Below are positions 1 to 5,729 of a stretch of 20,544 nucleotides of DNA, piece after piece; positions within the stretch are counted from its first letter, which is position 1, and each line of letters starts with the position of its first letter. Under the pieces are notes generated by a model that made no database searches, was not told the DNA's origin, and saw only the letters and a list, made by a program, of their open reading frames with translations. The stretch comes from a virus, in the IMG/VR virus record IMGVR_UViG_3300045971_000456, positions 1 to 20,544 of that record; one strand, given 5' to 3'. The position numbers and the translations under genes are program-made.

Positions 1-279
1 GTCGTGATCAATCGGCATCCCGACTCGCGGCAGGGCGTTCCGAAGCGCCTCGTGCGCGGTTCCCGTTCGCATCTTCGCCGCCAGCAGGGCGCTCGTCGCT
101 CGCTCCATCTTCTCGGTCAGCCGCATGATCAGTTCGTGCGAGGCCGCGATCTGCTTGTCCTTCCTCGCCAGCGCGCAGCACACCGACAGGCAGGAGTCGG
201 CCACTCCCAGTTCGTGGCAGGCGCACGGACAGTCAGCGTCGATCCGTTCGTCCTGCACCGGCAGAAGTCCATCGCTCAT
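1..279 (-). CDS. Partial Cys-rich hypothetical phage protein (runs off the left edge)
   Basis: An open frame of 93 codons starts at ATG 279 and continues without a stop to base 1, so the C-terminus lies outside the window. The N-terminal third is rich in cysteine (CPCACHE at about residues 18-24, then SCLSVCC at about residues 31-37), which suggests metal binding. The rest looks helical with many Ala, Leu, Lys and Glu. The start is supported by a purine-rich GGGGA a few bases upstream, and that RBS plus start lies inside a 34-bp repeat also found at 839-872. It is the last visible gene of the leftward operon. I do not recognise the family. The reading frame is convincing from codon use and coupling; the function is unknown. 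Confidence 0.65.
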   Translation of the reverse strand, partial: MSDGLLPVQDERIDADCPCACHELGVADSCLSVCCALARKDKQIAASHELIMRLTEKMERATSALLAAKMRTGTAHEALRNALPRVGMPIDHD

Positions 280-305
280 GGCGTCCCCGGAGGCGCGAGG
301 CCGGT
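272..305. repeat. 34-bp exact direct repeat, copy 1
   Basis: Bases 272-305 are identical to 839-872 and in the same orientation. On the minus strand the repeat encodes the tail TGLAPPGTP, a stop, and an overlapping ATGAGC start with its GGGGA ribosome-binding site. The two copies bracket a 567-bp unit containing a small membrane gene and the XF1762-family gene. Confidence 0.9.
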
Positions 306-308
306 CAT
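276..308 (-). other. Ten-codon mini-ORF, likely remnant of a gene end
   Basis: ATG 308 overlaps the TGA of the XF1762-family gene, and the frame reads MTGLAPPGTP before a TGA that overlaps the ATG of the next gene. The last nine residues, TGLAPPGTP, are identical to the C-terminus of the zinc-finger gene ending at 843. It therefore looks like a duplicated gene tail left at a recombination junction. It could still serve to couple translation between its neighbours. A separate function is unlikely. Confidence 0.45.
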
Positions 309-754
309 GGCGTCACCTCCCATAGCGTCTTCTGTCCCAGCGGGTGCTTGTCCACTCGCGGCCTTGACTTGCAACTCCACGACTTCCCCGGCGTCGAGCC
401 GATGGCCTTCCACCCGGCGGCGACGAGCGACGTTCCGGGCTCGGCCGCTAGCGTGTACGTCACGACGCGCCGGTACCCCATCGCCCTGGCCGCCCTCCAA
501 GCTGCGGCGTAGAGCATCGACGCTCCGTTCTTTACCCCGTCCGTGCAGCATCGGGTGACTTCCAGCGTCCACCCGTCGTCGAGCCGCCGCCCCACCGGAC
601 GCCCGCAGATGATGACGCCGCGCACCTTCTCGCCGTCGTTGATCGCGATGGAGAACTTGTGCCCGGTCGGGGCGACATGGTGCCGATGGTTAGCGTTCAC
701 GAATGCCGCCGCCTCCGCGAAGTGGATGGGTTGAGGGGATAGGGTCGGGCTCAT
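305..754 (-). CDS. XF1762-family phage protein (GNAT-like acyltransferase fold suspected)
   Basis: This is a 149-aa protein. The start chosen is ATG 754, which overlaps the TGA of the upstream membrane peptide (ATGA); upstream codons in the same frame have no coding character. The N-terminal region contains AAAFVNANHRHH followed by GHKFSIAI, and the middle contains a Cys-Cys-Thr-Asp-Gly segment and ASMLYAAAWRAARAMGY. I recognise this pattern from a small family common in phages and annotated as XF1762 family. Family members are sometimes described as N-acetyltransferase-like, and the basic His cluster and GYRRVVTYT strand fit that fold, but no substrate is known. It sits among accessory early genes in the repeat-bracketed unit, so it is probably a host-modulating or accessory function. 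Confidence 0.75.
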   Translation of the reverse strand: MSPTLSPQPIHFAEAAAFVNANHRHHVAPTGHKFSIAINDGEKVRGVIICGRPVGRRLDDGWTLEVTRCCTDGVKNGASMLYAAAWRAARAMGYRRVVTYTLAAEPGTSLVAAGWKAIGSTPGKSWSCKSRPRVDKHPLGQKTLWEVTP

Positions 755-846
755 TGGTTGTCCCGCCACGTGGCCCACGCCATCGCCAGCACGGACAGGA
801 AGAAGGCAATGGCGAATAGGGCGGCATCGTGCGCCTGCTCGCTCAT
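751..846 (-). CDS. 31-aa single-span membrane peptide
   Basis: ATG 846 overlaps the TGA of the preceding gene, and the TGA at 751-753 overlaps the start of the XF1762-family gene. The predicted peptide has a short charged N-terminus (MSEQAHD), one hydrophobic helix (about residues 8-26, ALFAIAFFLSVLAMAWATW) and a short polar tail. It carries its own GGGGA ribosome-binding site within the 34-bp repeat. Overlap on both sides makes it likely to be translated despite its size. Its role is unknown; small early membrane peptides in phages may act in exclusion or membrane modulation, but nothing in the sequence decides this. Confidence 0.6.
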   Translation of the reverse strand: MSEQAHDAALFAIAFFLSVLAMAWATWRDNQ

Positions 847-872
847 GGCGTCCCCGGAGGCGCGAGGCCGGT
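839..872. repeat. 34-bp exact direct repeat, copy 2
   Basis: This is the second copy of the element at 272-305. It spans the end of the gene at 843-1154 and the start of the 31-aa membrane gene at 751-846. The bases flanking the two copies differ on both sides, so the identity stops sharply at the repeat ends. Confidence 0.9.
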
Positions 873-1154
873 GCCGCCGCATGAGGGACATTCGTGCCAG
901 GACTCCATCCCCCTGCCCCCGCACCTCTCGCACCGTGGCGCGTCCCTCGTGAACGTCCGCGTGATCCCGTCCGCACCCCCGACCGTGTACGTCTCCCCCG
1001 GCGCGTCCCCGGCGAGGGCGGCTGCGACGATCTTGCGAATCATGGGATATCCAGGGATACAGAGAACGTCGATATCTCGCAGCGCCGCCTCCACGGTGGC
1101 GAGGCGGGCGCGGAGGGTGGCGATGGTTTCGTTCAGCACGGCCTCACGGCTCAC
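843..1154 (-). CDS. Small coiled-coil protein with DnaJ-type zinc-finger motifs
   Basis: This is a 103-aa protein. The start chosen is GTG 1154, which overlaps the upstream TGA (GTGA) and has GGAGG just ahead of it. Residues 1-30 form a leucine-rich amphipathic helix. The C-terminal region holds two CxxCGGxG repeats (CERCGGRG and CPSCGGTG), resembling half of the DnaJ zinc-binding domain. This CxxCxGxG arrangement is known to bind zinc in DnaJ, and many small phage proteins carry it. It belongs to the block of overlapping accessory genes. A zinc-binding structural or adaptor role is inferred; the partner is unknown. Confidence 0.65.
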   Translation of the reverse strand: MSREAVLNETIATLRARLATVEAALRDIDVLCIPGYPMIRKIVAAALAGDAPGETYTVGGADGITRTFTRDAPRCERCGGRGMESWHECPSCGGTGLAPPGTP

Positions 1155-1378
1155 GGTGCCTCCTTCGCGGGCGCGAGCGCGCGGAGGGTCGCGATCTCGC
1201 TCTCCAGCGAGTCGATCAGGTCGCTCCACACGCCGATGATCTCGGCCTGGGTAGCGATCCGGTCGCTCAGGCGCTCCAACTGCGCGCGGAGTTCGGTCTC
1301 GCGACGGGTGGAGCAGGCGACGCAGACGCACAGGCGTGGATGCGACCACGGCGACGGCGCGGAGGATGTCAGGCCCAC
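1151..1378 (-). CDS. 75-aa coiled-coil hypothetical protein
   Basis: The frame is open well upstream, but GTG 1378 is the best start because it overlaps the preceding gene by 10 bases and has a GGGGG stretch a few bases ahead. The protein has a small Cys cluster (LCVCVAC) near residue 20, then a long Leu/Ile/Glu-rich helix (about residues 25-68) typical of a coiled coil. Its stop overlaps the next gene's GTG. The family is not recognised. The exact start is uncertain; the frame is favoured by the overlap pattern and codon use. Confidence 0.5.
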   Translation of the reverse strand: MGLTSSAPSPWSHPRLCVCVACSTRRETELRAQLERLSDRIATQAEIIGVWSDLIDSLESEIATLRALAPAKEAP

Positions 1379-1554
1379 AGAACCCCCGCCGCGGCTCGCC
1401 GCCGCCACTTCGTCGCCCGGTCCTTCGCCCTCTTCGCCGGGTTCTCGTACCGGTCGGTCCGGGGCGGCCTCGGCCGGTGGTGACTGCACCGCGTGTGCTG
1501 GCCCACCGTCACTCGCGCGTTGCACCCGGGCTCCTCGCAGGTTGTCCAGGCCAT
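1369..1554 (-). CDS. 61-aa basic zinc-knuckle-like protein
   Basis: ATG 1554 shares its A with the end of the preceding gene's TAA (TAATG), implying coupled translation. The N-terminal half contains C6, C11, C23 and H25/H26, a plausible zinc site in the pattern C-x4-C-x11-C-x-HH. The C-terminal half is very basic (Arg/Lys-rich, RAKDRATKWRRR), which would suit nucleic-acid binding. The family is not recognised with certainty. It resembles small zinc proteins in phage early operons. Confidence 0.6.
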   Translation of the reverse strand: MAWTTCEEPGCNARVTVGQHTRCSHHRPRPPRTDRYENPAKRAKDRATKWRRRAAAGVLWA

Positions 1555-1832
1555 TACCCCGCCCTCCTGGTCCTGCCCGCCTCTGCCTCGGCCGCGCGGC
1601 GCAGTTCGATCGTGGCGCAACGCCAGAGGAGCACGCTCTCGATCGCTGCGTCTCTCGCGTCCATCACCGCCTCGGCCATCGCCTTCCCGTGCGGCTCCAG
1701 CATCTTCGTCGTCTCCGCGAGCTGCTCGACCTGCGCCAGGAACGCGAGCGCCCGGTTCGCCTCCTCCCGCCGCGCCCACAGCGAGCCGTGCAGCCCGGCG
1801 ACGGTCGCCGTTTCCAGTCTGGGGAGCGTCAT
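1554..1832 (-). CDS. 92-aa helical hypothetical protein
   Basis: ATG 1832 overlaps the TGA of the upstream gene (ATGA). The sequence is Ala/Glu/Leu-rich and almost entirely helical by eye, with no cysteine cluster or hydrophobic span. It begins with MTL, as does the gene before it (MTLPR versus MTLTR), a hint of a shared origin for the starts. The function is not recognised. Tight coupling on both sides and codon use support it as a real gene. Confidence 0.6.
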   Translation of the reverse strand: MTLPRLETATVAGLHGSLWARREEANRALAFLAQVEQLAETTKMLEPHGKAMAEAVMDARDAAIESVLLWRCATIELRRAAEAEAGRTRRAG

Positions 1833-2032
1833 GGCGCCACCTTCGCTCTCTTAGCCTCAACCTTCGCCCTCTTTGCCAGCAGCACGCCGGCCTCGGAGTA
1901 CAGCTCGCCCGCCGCGCCCAGGAGTTGCGCGAGGATCACGGTGTCCATGCCTCGGTCGATCATCTGCATGGCGAGGGTCCGCTGCTCTTCGGCCTCCCGC
2001 ACGCACAGCGTTTCGTCTCGGGTGAGTGTCAT
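1829..2032 (-). CDS. 67-aa helical protein with KRAKV repeat tail
   Basis: ATG 2032 lies three bases after the TAG of the SSB-like gene. The protein is helical and ends in a basic repeat, KRAKVEAKRAKVAP. Its stop overlaps the start of the next gene. The family is not recognised. Its position directly after the recombination genes could reflect an accessory role there, but coupling alone cannot show that. Confidence 0.55.
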   Translation of the reverse strand: MTLTRDETLCVREAEEQRTLAMQMIDRGMDTVILAQLLGAAGELYSEAGVLLAKRAKVEAKRAKVAP

Positions 2033-2035
2033 GGG

Positions 2036-2617
2036 CTAGAACGGAATGTCGTCGGAGACGTTCTCAGCCGCCTGCGCGTCAATCACGTCCTGGGGGACGC
2101 CGTCGCTCTGCGCCGGGCCTGCTCGACGGGGCGCAGGAGCTGTCCTCCCGTTCGCCTTCGCCGGAGCCTGCGCCGCGACCACGGCCTTCGGAGCGCCGAC
2201 CGCCTTGTCGAACGCCACCACCTTGCCCTTCATCCGGGCCGCGAAGGTCTTCGCCTCCGCCTCGTCGAGCGCGTCCTTCACCGCCATGCCGCCCGCGCCG
2301 TTGATGAACTGGACCCGCGGCCGGACCTTCCCGTTGTACTCGTCGTGATCTATGACGAGCACCACCTCGGGGGATACCTCCTCCCGGAGCGACGACAGGT
2401 CGGCCAGGTTGTCGCCCGTGAACCCCGCCGCGCGCAGCCCGCGCATGCTGATCTCGAACGCCTTCTCCGAGAAGTAGCCGTACCAGGTGATCGTCTGCTG
2501 CGGAAAGTCGAGCAGCGAGAACCGTACCGCCACCTGCTCGGTCCCCTTCGACGAGCGCCCCAGTGCCGCCTCGACTGCCTTTGCCCGGTAGTCGCCGGGC
2601 TCCAGGATCTGCGCCAT
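2036..2617 (-). CDS. Phage single-stranded DNA-binding protein (DUF669-like)
   Basis: This is a 193-aa protein starting at ATG 2617, two bases after the recombinase stop. The first ~120 residues (QILEPGDYRAKAVEAAL, VAVRFSLLDFP, TWYGYFSEKAFE) resemble the DUF669-type phage proteins that bind single-stranded DNA. The middle is a low-complexity Ala/Pro/Lys linker. The last residues are DDIPF, the acidic-hydrophobic tip characteristic of bacterial SSB proteins, which recruits partner proteins. Length, linker and tail match an SSB layout. It would coat single-stranded DNA for the adjacent Sak4-like recombinase; Sak4 of phage HK620 is known to be stimulated by its cognate SSB. The DDIPF tail is seen directly; the OB fold is inferred. 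Confidence 0.8.
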   Translation of the reverse strand: MAQILEPGDYRAKAVEAALGRSSKGTEQVAVRFSLLDFPQQTITWYGYFSEKAFEISMRGLRAAGFTGDNLADLSSLREEVSPEVVLVIDHDEYNGKVRPRVQFINGAGGMAVKDALDEAEAKTFAARMKGKVVAFDKAVGAPKAVVAAQAPAKANGRTAPAPRRAGPAQSDGVPQDVIDAQAAENVSDDIPF

Positions 2618-2619
2618 GA

Positions 2620-3591
2620 CTACTTTGCCTCCTGCTCGGCCTTCTCGGCGACGAGCGCATTCAGCCGGTCGTTCAGCTTCACGAGCCCGGCCGCGTTGGT
2701 GGTGTTCTCCGTCAGGAACTTGAGAGCCTTCGACTCGATCTCGCCGCCGACGACCTTGGCCTTGCGCTCGATCTCCGAGCGGAGCGCCTCGGGGTTGGTC
2801 GGCGCCGCTGCCTTCACCGCCGCCTCGAAGTCGTCCCAGTTGAGGGGGAGCGAGTCCGGGACGAAGTACCGATCCTTCGCGTCGAACGCGGCCGACGGCT
2901 GGGTGCAGAGGACCCGCGCTCCGGTAGAGATCCCCTTCACGCGCTCGCCCTTCTTCTTCGCCTGCGCGAACGTCTCGAACTGCGCGAAGTAGACGCCCTT
3001 CACCCACTGCCGCATGAGCGCCGCCGACTTGTCGTGCATGGCGACGACGTACCGCTCGTAGTCCTCGCCCTCCGGGTTCACAAACTTCTTGATCACAGAG
3101 TGGGCGAGCAGGATCACGTGCATACCGCGAGCGGCCTGGAGGCGTTCCACCGCGGCCAGGAAGACGCGCCACCCGTCGACCGCGGCGGTGAACCCTTTCC
3201 CGTAGCCTCCGCCGACTTCCTCGATGCTGTCGGCGTTCGCGGTCTTGCAGATCTGAGCCCAGAGGAGCGGCTCGGCCCAGTCGACCGTGTCTACGACGAG
3301 CGTCTTGAACCCGCCCGCGTCGACCGTGAGCGCGCGGATCGCGTCGAGCACGTCCTCCCAGCTCTCGGGCGCCGGGAACCGGGCGACGTCCAGGTGGCCG
3401 GTGCCGTCCTCGGTTCCGAGGAAGATTGGCTTCGGGGCGCTTGCGCCGAAGGTGCTCTTGCCAACGCCATCCCTGCCATGGACGAGGAGCCGGTAGGGGG
3501 CCTGCACGACGCCCGTCGTGATGCTCGCGAGCGTCATGCGGTTCACGCGGGCCGCCGCGGCGGTGGGCTTCATCGGGGTCACGAGTGCCAT
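2620..3591 (-). CDS. Sak4-like RecA-family recombinase/annealing ATPase
   Basis: This is a 323-aa protein starting at ATG 3591, with AGGAG placed just upstream. It has a Walker A motif GRDGVGKST (residues 39-47), a Walker B strand TLVVDTVDW (97-105) and a following LLAHS segment (about 161-165). This order and spacing are typical of the phage AAA_24/Sak4 proteins, minimal RecA-core ATPases with single-strand annealing activity. The extended C-terminus is helical and charged. It lies between the PD-(D/E)XK nuclease and an SSB with eight- and two-base gaps, so the three are probably made together as a recombination set. It could alternatively be an uncharacterised RecA-like NTPase in replication, but the neighbours favour recombination. 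Confidence 0.85.
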   Translation of the reverse strand: MALVTPMKPTAAAARVNRMTLASITTGVVQAPYRLLVHGRDGVGKSTFGASAPKPIFLGTEDGTGHLDVARFPAPESWEDVLDAIRALTVDAGGFKTLVVDTVDWAEPLLWAQICKTANADSIEEVGGGYGKGFTAAVDGWRVFLAAVERLQAARGMHVILLAHSVIKKFVNPEGEDYERYVVAMHDKSAALMRQWVKGVYFAQFETFAQAKKKGERVKGISTGARVLCTQPSAAFDAKDRYFVPDSLPLNWDDFEAAVKAAAPTNPEALRSEIERKAKVVGGEIESKALKFLTENTTNAAGLVKLNDRLNALVAEKAEQEAK

Positions 3592-3599
3592 GGGAGCTC

Positions 3600-4655
3600 C
3601 TACGCGGCCTCTGCCGCGCCGTTCAGTTCAGGGTGGACGTCGTCGAGCTTGCGGAACTGGGTGGTGTCGTCGAGCGAGCCTTCCCCGGAGCACACCGGCA
3701 GGAAGGCGCAGCTCCGGCCGTACCGGAGGCAACTGTTCGGATTGCGGGGCCACCGGCCGATCTTGTTGGCCTCGTGGAGCTGCTGCGCGAGCTGCCACGC
3801 GTCGAAGATCGCGTCGTCGACCTCACCGCCCAGCCGGACGACCTCGCCGCGGGCGTAGAAGGCGGCCGGGTTCTCGCCGATGACGCCGACCAGGCGGTTC
3901 CGGTACTCCGTCGCGGTCTCGGGTCGGGACTGGAGGACGTAGCCGGCGGCGGCGTCGGCTGTCTCCCGCCACTTCTTCCCGTCCTTCGTTCGCACCCGCT
4001 GCCCGGACGCGTCGAGGACGATCTTCGCGCCCGCCTCGTCCACGAGCGGGATCGCCGAGGGGCGCTGCAAGGGCTTCTTGACCACGTCGTAGATACAGAA
4101 GTCGACGGGCCTACCCAGCAGCACTTCGCCGCCCGCGTAGTAATTCGACACCTGTGGGTCCATGCGAAGGCGCCGCCAGTAATCGGTGCCGACCCCGACG
4201 TCCTCCGTGCTCGACTTGTGCTCCAGCACTCCGAGCCGACCCGTCGCGATCTCGCGAACGAGTCCGTCGAGCTTGCCGCCCAGCTGCCAGGTTCGAGAGG
4301 GCATGCCCGTGACCGGGTTCCGCAGCGGCGCGAGGAACTCCGCCTCGATTCCCAGCACCTCGTAGAGGTCCGCGTCGGCGAGCCACCGGGTGTCGTAGCC
4401 CACCATGAGCGCCGTCGCCTTCGCCCGGTCGAACTCGTCTGCCTCCGCCAACTCCAGGACCTGGAGAGCGTCGGCGAGCCGGTCCGCCTTCGAGCGCAAC
4501 CACGCGTTCAGCCCGAGGTGCAGGAGCAACCCGAATCTCAGCGTCTCAGCCAGACCGGCCGGCCGGTACCCCAGGTGATAGGCGATGTGGTGCTCTCTCT
4601 GGCAGCGCCGCGCGCACGCCATGCGAGACGTCGTCAGGATCGGGAGGTCGCTCAC
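3600..4655 (-). CDS. Cas4/RecB-like PD-(D/E)XK exonuclease with probable Fe-S cluster
   Basis: This is a 351-aa protein. I chose GTG 4655 because it overlaps the stop of the newly noticed small gene 4652-4768 (GTGA); the longer frame to 4814 would run across the promoter. The nuclease motifs are in order: GLLLH (His46), GKLDG (Asp130), LEHKS (Glu145, Lys147) and QVSNYY (Gln168, Tyr172), matching the RecB/Cas4 nuclease family. Cysteines at 14 and 18 and a C-terminal set at 309, 316 and 322 match the split-cysteine arrangement that holds a 4Fe-4S cluster in Cas4 and AddB. It would resect double-stranded ends to give substrate for the adjacent Sak4-like protein and SSB. The nuclease family is clear; the cluster and polarity are inferred. 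Confidence 0.85.
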   Translation of the reverse strand: MSDLPILTTSRMACARRCQREHHIAYHLGYRPAGLAETLRFGLLLHLGLNAWLRSKADRLADALQVLELAEADEFDRAKATALMVGYDTRWLADADLYEVLGIEAEFLAPLRNPVTGMPSRTWQLGGKLDGLVREIATGRLGVLEHKSSTEDVGVGTDYWRRLRMDPQVSNYYAGGEVLLGRPVDFCIYDVVKKPLQRPSAIPLVDEAGAKIVLDASGQRVRTKDGKKWRETADAAAGYVLQSRPETATEYRNRLVGVIGENPAAFYARGEVVRLGGEVDDAIFDAWQLAQQLHEANKIGRWPRNPNSCLRYGRSCAFLPVCSGEGSLDDTTQFRKLDDVHPELNGAAEAA

Positions 4656-4768
4656 GGCGACCACCGAAGCGCAGCGAAGAGCGTGGCGATCAGTCCAAGG
4701 AAACACGCCGTCTCCCACGCGAGGCAGAGCCACTCGTGGCGGAAGTCGGAAGGGGTCGGGGTGGGCAT
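4652..4768 (-). CDS. 38-aa single-span membrane peptide, first gene of the leftward operon
   Basis: ATG 4768 opens a 38-codon frame (MPTPTPSDFRHEW...) with a hydrophobic helix covering roughly residues 14-34 (LCLAWETACFLGLIATLF within it) and ends ...RWSP. Its TGA at 4652-4654 overlaps the GTG of the nuclease gene, which supports translation of both. It is the first start after the presumptive PL promoter, with ATG only about eight bases beyond the -10 position and no Shine-Dalgarno sequence, so it may be read from a leaderless transcript. In lambda this position holds N, but this peptide is a membrane protein and not an antiterminator. The function is unknown. Confidence 0.55.
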   Translation of the reverse strand: MPTPTPSDFRHEWLCLAWETACFLGLIATLFAALRWSP

Positions 4769-4775
4769 GGCGGGA

Positions 4776-4809
4776 ACAGTAGTCATATGACACCACGTTG
4801 TCAAGTGAC
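4776..4809 (-). promoter_or_regulatory. Candidate PL promoter with two GTCANNTGAC operators
   Basis: On the minus strand TTGACA (4804-4799) is followed after 17 bases by TACTGT (4781-4776, a weak -10). Operator-like palindromes GTCATATGAC (4782-4791) and GTCAAGTGAC (4800-4809) lie in the spacer and over the -35, centres 18 bp apart. A 17-bp block, 4795-4811, is repeated in inverted orientation at 6057-6073. Binding by the repressor at 5730-6014 would block RNA polymerase here. Promoter strength cannot be judged because the -10 matches only three of six consensus bases. Confidence 0.6.
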
Positions 4810-4853
4810 GCCACGATGACCGCGCCTCCGGCCAGGACAGCGGGGGAGGGCGG

Positions 4854-5108
4854 CTACTTCCGGCGCGCCCGCAGGGAGCGGGCAGCGGCCATCGTCGACA
4901 GGAAGGACAAGGCGGACGAGGCCCGTGCCGCCGCCTGGGCCAGAGCGGGAGGGGAGCGACGGGCTCGCCCCAGGACGACGCTCAGTTGCCGCATGGCGGT
5001 GACCGACTCCGCCTCTGCCTCAGCGAGGAGGTCCCTGGACCGCAGAGCTTCGTCCGCAGATCGGGGCGTGCGGACTCGCGCGGTAATGGGACGCTTGCTC
5101 GGTGGCAT
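4854..5108 (-). CDS. 84-aa hypothetical protein of the immunity region
   Basis: ATG 5108 is chosen because the predicted protein from there (MPPSKRPITARV...) has consistent codon use; the frame also allows ATG 5153. The protein has a basic N-terminus, a central acidic helix (LLAEAEAESVTAM) and a basic Ala/Arg-rich C-terminus. There is no good ribosome-binding site (only GAAGA). A plus-strand frame over the same DNA (from ATG 4816) also has high GC at third positions, so the strand choice is not certain. If real, it lies between the repressor operon and PL, the place rexB occupies in lambda. The family is not recognised. Confidence 0.4.
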   Translation of the reverse strand: MPPSKRPITARVRTPRSADEALRSRDLLAEAEAESVTAMRQLSVVLGRARRSPPALAQAAARASSALSFLSTMAAARSLRARRK

Positions 5109-5142
5109 TCTTCGTCGGTAACACGGCCCACCGACATGAGAA

Positions 5143-5177
5143 GAATGGGCCATTCCTCAGACGGTCTCGGCCGTCTG
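5143..5177. terminator. Two adjacent perfect inverted repeats, possible terminator after the zinc-ribbon gene
   Basis: GAATGG-G-CCATTC (5143-5155) is followed by CAGACGG-(6)-CCGTCTG (5158-5177). The second hairpin lies about 22 bases beyond the stop of the leftward gene 5200-5709. Neither is followed by a T-run in either direction, so a classical intrinsic terminator is not proven. They could instead be protein-binding sites. Confidence 0.4.
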
Positions 5178-5199
5178 GCGCCCTTCGAAAGCCCTGCCG

Positions 5200-5709
5200 T
5201 TACTGCTGTTTCACGGACACCGCGGTCCAACCGTTCTTTCCGTCCGACTTGGTCCGGCAGTTCACGACCACCTGACGCAGCGCGCCGAATCCATTCTTGG
5301 CTCGGCCCTTGACCTGGACGAGGAAAACGCCGCCCTTTTCCTCTCGAACCGGGAACGTGTAGAAGTCGTCGAGCGCCGCGCCGTCGGGGTCGTGCAGCGA
5401 CGCCAGTACGAACTTCTCGCAGGCATACTGCGCCGAGGTGGTGCGCTTCTCCTTCTCCTTCGCGGCCTGCTCCGCGGCGAGCTGCTCGGGGCTCAACTTC
5501 GCGACGCGAGCCGCCTCCGTTGCGGCCGCCGTCTCCTTGATCTGGCTGCCAGTCACCGTGCCCGCGACCATCGAAACCGCGATCAGGGCGAAGAACACCG
5601 CGGCGACGGTCGCGAGCAGCCCGGAGCGGAGCTTCTTTCCGCAGTGAGGGCACGTCTTCGCGGAGCTACTCACGTCGGCGCTGCACTCGGGACACTTCTT
5701 CAGGGCCAT
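5200..5709 (-). CDS. Zinc-ribbon single-span membrane protein, in lambda rex position
   Basis: This is a 169-aa protein starting at ATG 5709 with GGAGG five bases upstream. Residues 1-26 form a zinc ribbon (CPECSADVSSSAKTCPHCGKK). Residues about 29-52 form a transmembrane helix, followed by an Ala/Glu/Lys-rich coiled segment to about residue 90. The C-terminal ~75 residues form a compact domain beginning ACEKFVLASLHDPDGA and ending near a second cysteine (VVVNCRT), similar to domains seen in other phage and bacterial zinc-ribbon membrane proteins. It lies 20 bases after the repressor stop and is probably cotranscribed with it, hence expressed in the lysogen. That is the setting of lambda rex and of many prophage exclusion genes, but no defence function is shown by the sequence itself. 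Confidence 0.75.
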   Translation of the reverse strand: MALKKCPECSADVSSSAKTCPHCGKKLRSGLLATVAAVFFALIAVSMVAGTVTGSQIKETAAATEAARVAKLSPEQLAAEQAAKEKEKRTTSAQYACEKFVLASLHDPDGAALDDFYTFPVREEKGGVFLVQVKGRAKNGFGALRQVVVNCRTKSDGKNGWTAVSVKQQ

Positions 5710-5729
5710 GGCCGCCTCCGCGTGGGCGT

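Noticed and set aside
894-2992. Overlapping plus-strand frames across the small early genes and SSB
   Set aside because: Compositional shadows of the minus-strand genes; no recognisable domains, and the minus-strand genes show regular stop/start coupling.
3585-4790. Long plus-strand frame opposite the nuclease gene
   Set aside because: It is antisense to a protein with complete RecB/Cas4 motifs, and its translation is low-complexity Arg/Leu/Pro as expected of a high-GC shadow frame.
4656-4814. N-terminal extension of the nuclease gene to ATG 4814
   Set aside because: It would read through the PL operators and the overlapping 38-aa gene; GTG 4655 is coupled and gives the normal family N-terminus.
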